DNA of 64,000 nt from Corbicula japonica. Taxonomy: Eukaryota; Mollusca; Bivalvia; Venerida; Cyrenidae. The notes under the pieces were generated by a model. The model made no database searches, was not told the DNA's origin, and saw nothing but the letters and a program-made list of their open reading frames with translations. How positions within the stretch are numbered: position 1 is the stretch's first letter; each line of letters begins with the position of its first letter. A program made the position numbers and the translations under genes. Below, in pieces: positions 58,886-64,000 of the stretch. The stretch spans positions 62,001-126,000 of the forward strand of contig JAZAYU010000876.1 in NCBI GenBank assembly GCA_038501625.1. Direction: 5' to 3'.

Positions 58886-61653
58886 ACATAAAGGGTAATG
58901 TTGTCAATGTCCCGTCAGATGTCTCAAGCACCATAAAATCTTTGCCGCGAATGATGCACGATCATGAGACTATAATGTTGAAATTGAAGCGAAAACTTTC
59001 ATACAAGCATCATGTAGCTTTTGAAAATATCCGACCCAACAAAGTATTTGAAGCTGCTAAATGGCTGGTAAGAAACAGCACTCTTTTTCAAGGAGAAGGT
59101 ATTGTTCTCAATGACACTTGGCTTTGTCAATCAAATGAAAGCTTTTTGGTAAATGAAGAGTACAGTGACATGCAAGCGGGCACATATTCAGATCATGATG
59201 GTTGGACAGAAGATGACACTTTTAATGATCGCCCTACTGGTAATATGGACACTTGCCTACAATCAATTGACTTTCGCGAGTTTAACCAAGTTCTGTGCCT
59301 TGCACCAGGGGAAAATAATACTCCTTTGGGTCTGTTTCAGGATGTACATTCAGAAATTTTGTCCTTTCCAAGTATTTACTGCGGTCAAACACGTGATGAT
59401 AATTCACGAAGATGTGTTCCATTGCCGTATAGTTCCATTTGCAAATGGGAGTTAAGAAATGTGGACAGAAGAGTAGCACTTTGCATACCTAATATCTTTT
59501 ACAAATTGAAAAAGCTGCAAATCAAACAGATCAAAGATAAAGTTTCTCTTGCCGTGCGAAAATGTAAAATGAACAAGCAGTTGTTTACTGCTGGAAATTT
59601 GCTCACACCTGGGTTTGTTGACCAGCTGACTATGCAGAATGATGGCTATAGAGTGTTGAGGACGTTGCGTGGGTCACCACCATACTGGGAGCAGGCAAAA
59701 CGTGATATTTTCTCTATGATCAGGCAAATAGGCATACCTACCTGGTTCTGCTCTTTTTCTGCTGCTGAAACTAAATGGGAACCATTACTTAAATCCCTCA
59801 CCAAGCTCCTGTACAATAAAGACATAACATTGGAAGCAGCCAAAGATCTGTCTTGGCAAGAAAAGTGTAAGTTAATAAAGAGTGACCCTGTGACATGTGC
59901 ACGGTACTTTGACCATAGGGTTCAAATTTTCATAAAAGATGTTTTGAAACATTCTTCACAGCCTATAGGAGAAATAGCAGATTTTTTCTATCGTGTTGAG
60001 TTTCAACAACGTGGGTCACCACACATTCATATGCTGGTCTGGGTAAAAGGTGCGCCAGTTCATGGTGTGGATAACGACACGACTATTGCAGCTTTTGTAG
60101 ACAAATATGTAACCTGTAAAAATGATACCACTATCCCAGAACTTATCAATTACCAAACTCATAGACATGCTAGAACATGCAGGAAGAAAGGACAAAATGT
60201 TTGCCGATTTAATTTCCCATTGTTTCCAATGCCAGAAACCACTTTGTTAAGTCCTCTGGACTCAGGTTCGAATGACAAGTATGGTCAGCAGTTAGAAAGA
60301 ATTGCTACTCTGCTAAATGATCTGCATAAAGCAGACACCAACATTTCATTTGAAGCCTTTTTAACCCTTCTGCAAATGGATATATCTCTTTATTTGCAAG
60401 TTGTTCGCAGCTCATTACCTTGGCCAAGACTTTTCTTGAAACGATCAGTCTCGGAAAGTAGAATTAACAGTTACAATAGTTTGTTACTGAAAAGTTGGTT
60501 TGCCAATATGGATTTGCAGTTTGTTCTGGATGCTTATTCATGTGTATCTTACATTGTGTCATACATATCAAAGGGTCAAAGAGGTCTTTCAAACTTGCTT
60601 ATGGATGCTGCCAATGAAAGTCAGTTACAAGACAGCTGCATCAAGCAACAGGTTCGACGAATAGGTAACCAGTTTTTATCTAGTGTGGAGATTGGAGCTC
60701 AGGAAGCAGTCTATTTGGTATTGCAGATGCCGCTGCGTAGGTGTACTAGAGATGTAGTTTATGTAGATACCAAGAAGACCAATGAACGAACAACGCTAAT
60801 TAAACCATACAGTCAATTGAAAGATTTGCCATCCACATCTAACAATGTTGAAATGGACAGTGTTCTGAAACGATACAAAAGGCGACCAAGGACATTAGAA
60901 AATATGTGTTATGCTGATTTCTGTTCTTGGTATGATTTACAACATTCAGGTTTAAGAAAACATCCTACAGAACCCACAAGTACTGAAGAATTGCCCGAGA
61001 CAGATTTTGAGTTTGACAAGGATGATGATGTTGGAGTTTGTGGACCTGTTAACTATGAAAATGTTATCAGACTTCCCTGTGGAACTTGTTTAAGAAAACG
61101 GCAACGTCAAAAAGTGATTTACACTCATATCACGGCAATAAATGATGACAAAGAAGAACACTTTAGGCAACTGTTGATGTTGTACAGTCATTGGAGAGAT
61201 GACGACGTGGACTTGTTGAATGGGTTTAATTCATTCGAAGACAGTTATTTGCCTAAAGAAAAGGAAGTAACAGAAAACAAGATAAACTATGAAAAGTGTC
61301 CTGTTGAACAGTATGCATCAGTACTTGAAGACCCTGACTCTGACTCGATGTCTGCTATAAATGCTGAAAATCAGCATCAAGAAGCCGTAGATACAAATGA
61401 GGGTTACATTAGAGCTAGACAGTTTGATTGCTTTAACCCTGATGTATCTTCAGAAATACAAGTTGAAAACTATGACATAGGTGATGATTTAGGTACAGGT
61501 AAACGGATGTTGAGTGATGGAGTTTTGCCACACAAAGAAATAGACAATGAACTTTATATGCAGCAAGTCAGGGCTCTAAATCATGAACAAAAACAGTTCT
61601 TTTATCATATCTTGTTTAGAGTGAAAACAGACGAGTTGCCCTTGTACACAATT
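58879..61653 (+). pseudogene. Helentron Rep domain and N-terminal edge of helicase (out of frame with neighbours)
   Basis: The frame is open for more than 900 codons and carries LKRKLSYKHHVAFENIRPNK, then IPTWFCSFSAAETKW, then FQQRGSPHIHMLVWVKG (the HxH metal motif of HUH endonucleases), and CVSYIVSYISKG (two tyrosines and a lysine, the Rep active-site helix). An acidic, poorly conserved linker follows. There is no ATG of its own near the start, so it depends on the upstream frame. It leaves frame at the T run at 61652-61656, just before the Walker A motif. Confidence 0.8.
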
Positions 61654-61654
61654 T

Positions 61655-63328
61655 TTGTCTGGTGGTGCTGGTGTTGGAAAGTCTGTAGTAGTACGGTGCA
61701 TTTACCAAAGCTTGGTAAAGTATTTAAATCACTTGAGAGATGAGAGTCCTGATGCTTGTCAAGTTCTTTTGTGCGCTCCTACCGGTAAAGCAGCTCATAA
61801 CATTGGAGGTTTGACCATTCATTCCGCATTTGCCATTTCAGCTAATCAAGGCTTTCATTTTAAGCCTCTTGATATGCAGCAACTCAATACTTTACGTGGG
61901 CGTTATCATCATTTGAAAATGATCATAATTGATGAAATATCCATGGTAGGCCGGAATATGTTTAATTACATAAATTTACGCTTGCAGGAAATAATGGGTT
62001 GTACAAAACCATTTGGTAATGTAAGTGTGTTAGCTGTTGGAGATCTGTTCCAGTTGAAACCTGTCATGGATGCCTGGATATTCTCAGAGAACTATGCTAC
62101 TCCTCAAATGAGCAGCCTTGCACCAAACCTTTGGACAGAATATTTCGAATTCTACGAATTAAAAACAGTTATGAGACAGAAAGATGATCAACAGTTTGCA
62201 AAACTACTGAACCGACTAAGAGAAGGTCTGCACACTGATGAGGACAAACAAATTCTTCAATCAAGAATCGTTGAAAACACAAGGGAAGATCTTCGCCCTT
62301 TACCTCATTTGTTCTGTCGAAGAAAAGACACTGCAGAACACAATGAGTCCGTTCTTGATGATTTGTCACCACTAGATATGGTGACAGTGGAAGCTATAGA
62401 TGATGTATCTGGAGATATAAACATTGGAATGTGTAACACCATCTTATCTAAGGTGCCTGATGATCCAAATGTAACAATGGGTCTTCACAAAATCCTTCGT
62501 CTTGGTATTGGCTTGCCAGGTGAAATTTGTGTAAATGTAGACACAGAAGATGGATTGACGAATGGAGCGTCTTGTGTAATAAAGAAATTTGATTTCAGGG
62601 TTCGTGGTTCGTCCAGATGCAGTATTATATGGGTTAAATTTGATGATGAAACTATTGGGAGAAGATTGCGTAACCAATACAGGAACCTGTATTCTGCTAG
62701 TATAATGCCAGACTGGACTCCAATTCTTGAGACAAACAGAAAGTTCACTTATCGTTTCTTTAAAAGCTACCTCATTTCAAGAAGGCAGTTCCCGCTTTGT
62801 CTGTCTGCAGGAAAAACCATTCACAAAGCTCAGGGTTCTACCTTGAAAGCAGCAGTACTACATTTTGGGAACAGAAAGATTGATCATATACATTATGTTG
62901 GTCTCAGTAGAGTGACTAGTCTGACACAAGTGCACATAACAGAACTGAACATAGATAAAGTAAGTGTTTCGGCTGATGTTGAGATTGAAATGGAACGAAA
63001 AGACAAGGTTCTTACCTGTTCGCCAGACTTCAGATCTTTTCCAAGTGGAGTGGTAAAGGTTTGTTTCCAGAATTGTCGCTCAATGCAAAAACACTTTGAA
63101 GATATTATATGTGATGAAACTTTGAAATCTGCAGACATAGTTGCTTTTGCAGAGGCTAGAGTCTTTGGAGAACTTGACGGGCATTACATGATTGAAGGAT
63201 TCCAGGTTATTGCTGGAAGCAGGGCCGAAACTTCACATGGTCTTGTGGTGTATTACAAAGATTCGCAAGCTGTTGTTCCACTATGTTGCAAATCATTGTT
63301 CGGAATAGAGTATTGTTTGATCAGATAA
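61655..63328 (+). pseudogene. Helentron PIF1-type helicase and start of AP endonuclease-like domain
   Basis: The frame opens at a TTG, right at the frameshift, and reads SGGAGVGKS (Walker A), APTGKAAHNIGG, IIIDEISMVG (Walker B), AVGDLFQLKPV, and later AGKTIHKAQGSTL and HYVGLSRVTSL (motifs V and VI). This is a complete SF1B PIF1 helicase core. After it, VKVCFQNCRSMQKHFEDI and ADIVAFAEAR mark the start of an endonuclease/exonuclease/phosphatase domain. The frame is cut by TAA at 63326. Confidence 0.85.
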
Positions 63329-63721
63329 AACAATGAGGTTGTTGTTTGTTTTGTATACTGCCCTCCACATGCAGTTAGTTTAGACAATTTCAGGCAGTTC
63401 TTGGAGTCTGTTTCAACAGAGGCTTGCAGCTTCTTGTCAAATTTTTCCAGTGATGCAATAGTATTGATGGGAGACTTCAACTTTGACACTACGGTTAACA
63501 AGAGCCTTTCTTAGCTTTTCACTGAAAAGTATAGTTTCAAGCAGCTGATTTCAGCTGTAACAACAGACTATGGATCTTGCTTAGATCATATTTACACAAA
63601 CTTGAATTGTAATCAAGTAGTGTCCAGTGGCACAGTAGAATCTTACTTTTCGGATCACAAGATCATATATTTGGCATTAATGTCTATGTTGGTATTGAAC
63701 ACGTCAGAAGAAAACGTAATT
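63329..63721 (+). pseudogene. Remnant of the AP endonuclease-like domain
   Basis: In the same frame as the helicase but after the TAA at 63326, the translation keeps family motifs: VVVCFVYCPP, VLMGDFNFD, LDHIYTN and YFSDHKIIYLAL (GDFN and SDH are catalytic in this fold). A TAG at 63512 and a TGA at 63722 interrupt it. The domain is thus recognisable but dead in this copy. Confidence 0.75.
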
Positions 63722-63724
63722 TGA

Positions 63725-64000
63725 ATTGAAAAATTTCTCTTATCCGCAGGTAATGACAAGTGGATGATAGCTTTAAGTTTAGTACAAGTACAGAAATTTC
63801 TTGGCACATTTATTATTTACACCTCTGACAATGCAAGACACCACTACGTTACTAGTCTCAGAGAACCAGATAAGCAGAGTATCCTGGTAAATACCCAATT
63901 ATTATTAAAAGCATGGGTAAAAGTACCCAAAACAAACATTGCATTTTCAACAATTTTGCTTGATAATATTTACTCTTGTGATGAATCTTATGGTGTCAAT
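63725..64000 (+). other. Open frame to the window edge, same phase as the helicase
   Basis: After the TGA at 63722 the frame stays open for 92 codons to the end. It starts with 'ttatccgcag|g', which could be a splice acceptor, and an internal ATG lies at 63764 (MIALSLVQVQKFLG...). No domain is recognised. It could be the tail of the transposon protein or an exon of another gene; without the sequence beyond 64000 this is undecided. Confidence 0.3.

Larger units (their letters stand above)
57710..63721 (+). mobile_element. Degraded Helentron/Helitron-like rolling-circle transposon
   Basis: The coding parts on the plus strand follow the order protease-like domain, zinc-finger region, Rep, PIF1 helicase, AP endonuclease-like domain. 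Rep plus PIF1 helicase is diagnostic for Helitrons, and a C-terminal endonuclease points to the Helentron (Helitron2) branch. The reading frame is broken by a one-base shift in the G run at 58874-58877, another in the T run at 61652-61656, and stops at 63326, 63512 and 63722. I could not place its 5' or 3' terminus; the 3' end is probably beyond the window. Confidence 0.85.

Overview
The window is eukaryotic, AT-rich and dominated by repeats. It has GT-AG introns and reads like a bivalve mollusc genome. That assignment rests on repeat families I associate with bivalves: the ~145-bp 'tgaccttgacct' satellite, the 'gccgacgccgacaccgggg' repeat end and tRNA-derived SINEs. It also fits the gene content, namely a DUF7869-type transposase-like gene, a tyrosine-tailed immunoglobulin receptor, a MYND protein and a Helentron-type element. 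No species can be named from the sequence alone.

Layout. 1-31022: a composite block bounded by long, hairpin-rich inverted repeats (left arm 1-196; right arm 29403-29472 plus 30903-31022, split by a 1.43-kb insertion). Inside it are a four-unit tandem array of a 2.87-kb repeat (288-11775), an 8.5-kb module (11776-20264) with its own imperfect inverted ends, a second array of one truncated and one full unit (20265-25025), unique sequence, and an R-S-S-R nested duplication (26383-28310). The 8.5-kb module holds diverged repeats carrying X-box (RFX-type) palindromes, a satellite with nuclear-receptor half-sites, and an intact four-exon minus-strand gene for a 670-residue DUF7869-like protein.

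31032-37237: a second, decayed element with ~60-bp inverted ends starts about 10 bp after the first block ends. It contains a 'cgaaaagaag' tandem array, a tRNA-related SINE, a hairpin MITE and a G-rich minisatellite. 37637-38603 is a GC-rich, palindromic repeat patch.

39369-50452 (+): an 11-exon gene whose exons join to one 666-residue frame. It encodes a signal peptide, five Ig-like domains (one per phase-1 exon), one transmembrane helix and a cytoplasmic tail with three YxxPhi tyrosine motifs. Several transposon fragments lie in its introns. 51891-52586 (-): a protein with a transglutaminase-like N-terminus and a C-terminal MYND finger.

57710-64000 (+): a degraded Helentron/Helitron-like rolling-circle transposon. 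It has an N-terminal cysteine-protease-like domain, a zinc-finger region, a Rep domain (HIH and YxxxYxxK), a PIF1-type helicase and an AP-endonuclease-like domain. Two frameshifts and three in-frame stops break it. The last frame stays open to the window edge.

The strongest candidates for something undescribed are the 31-kb inverted-repeat block with its ORF-bearing 2.87-kb arrays, and the DUF7869 module with regulatory-site-like satellites inside it. The Ig receptor gene is the best-supported host gene.
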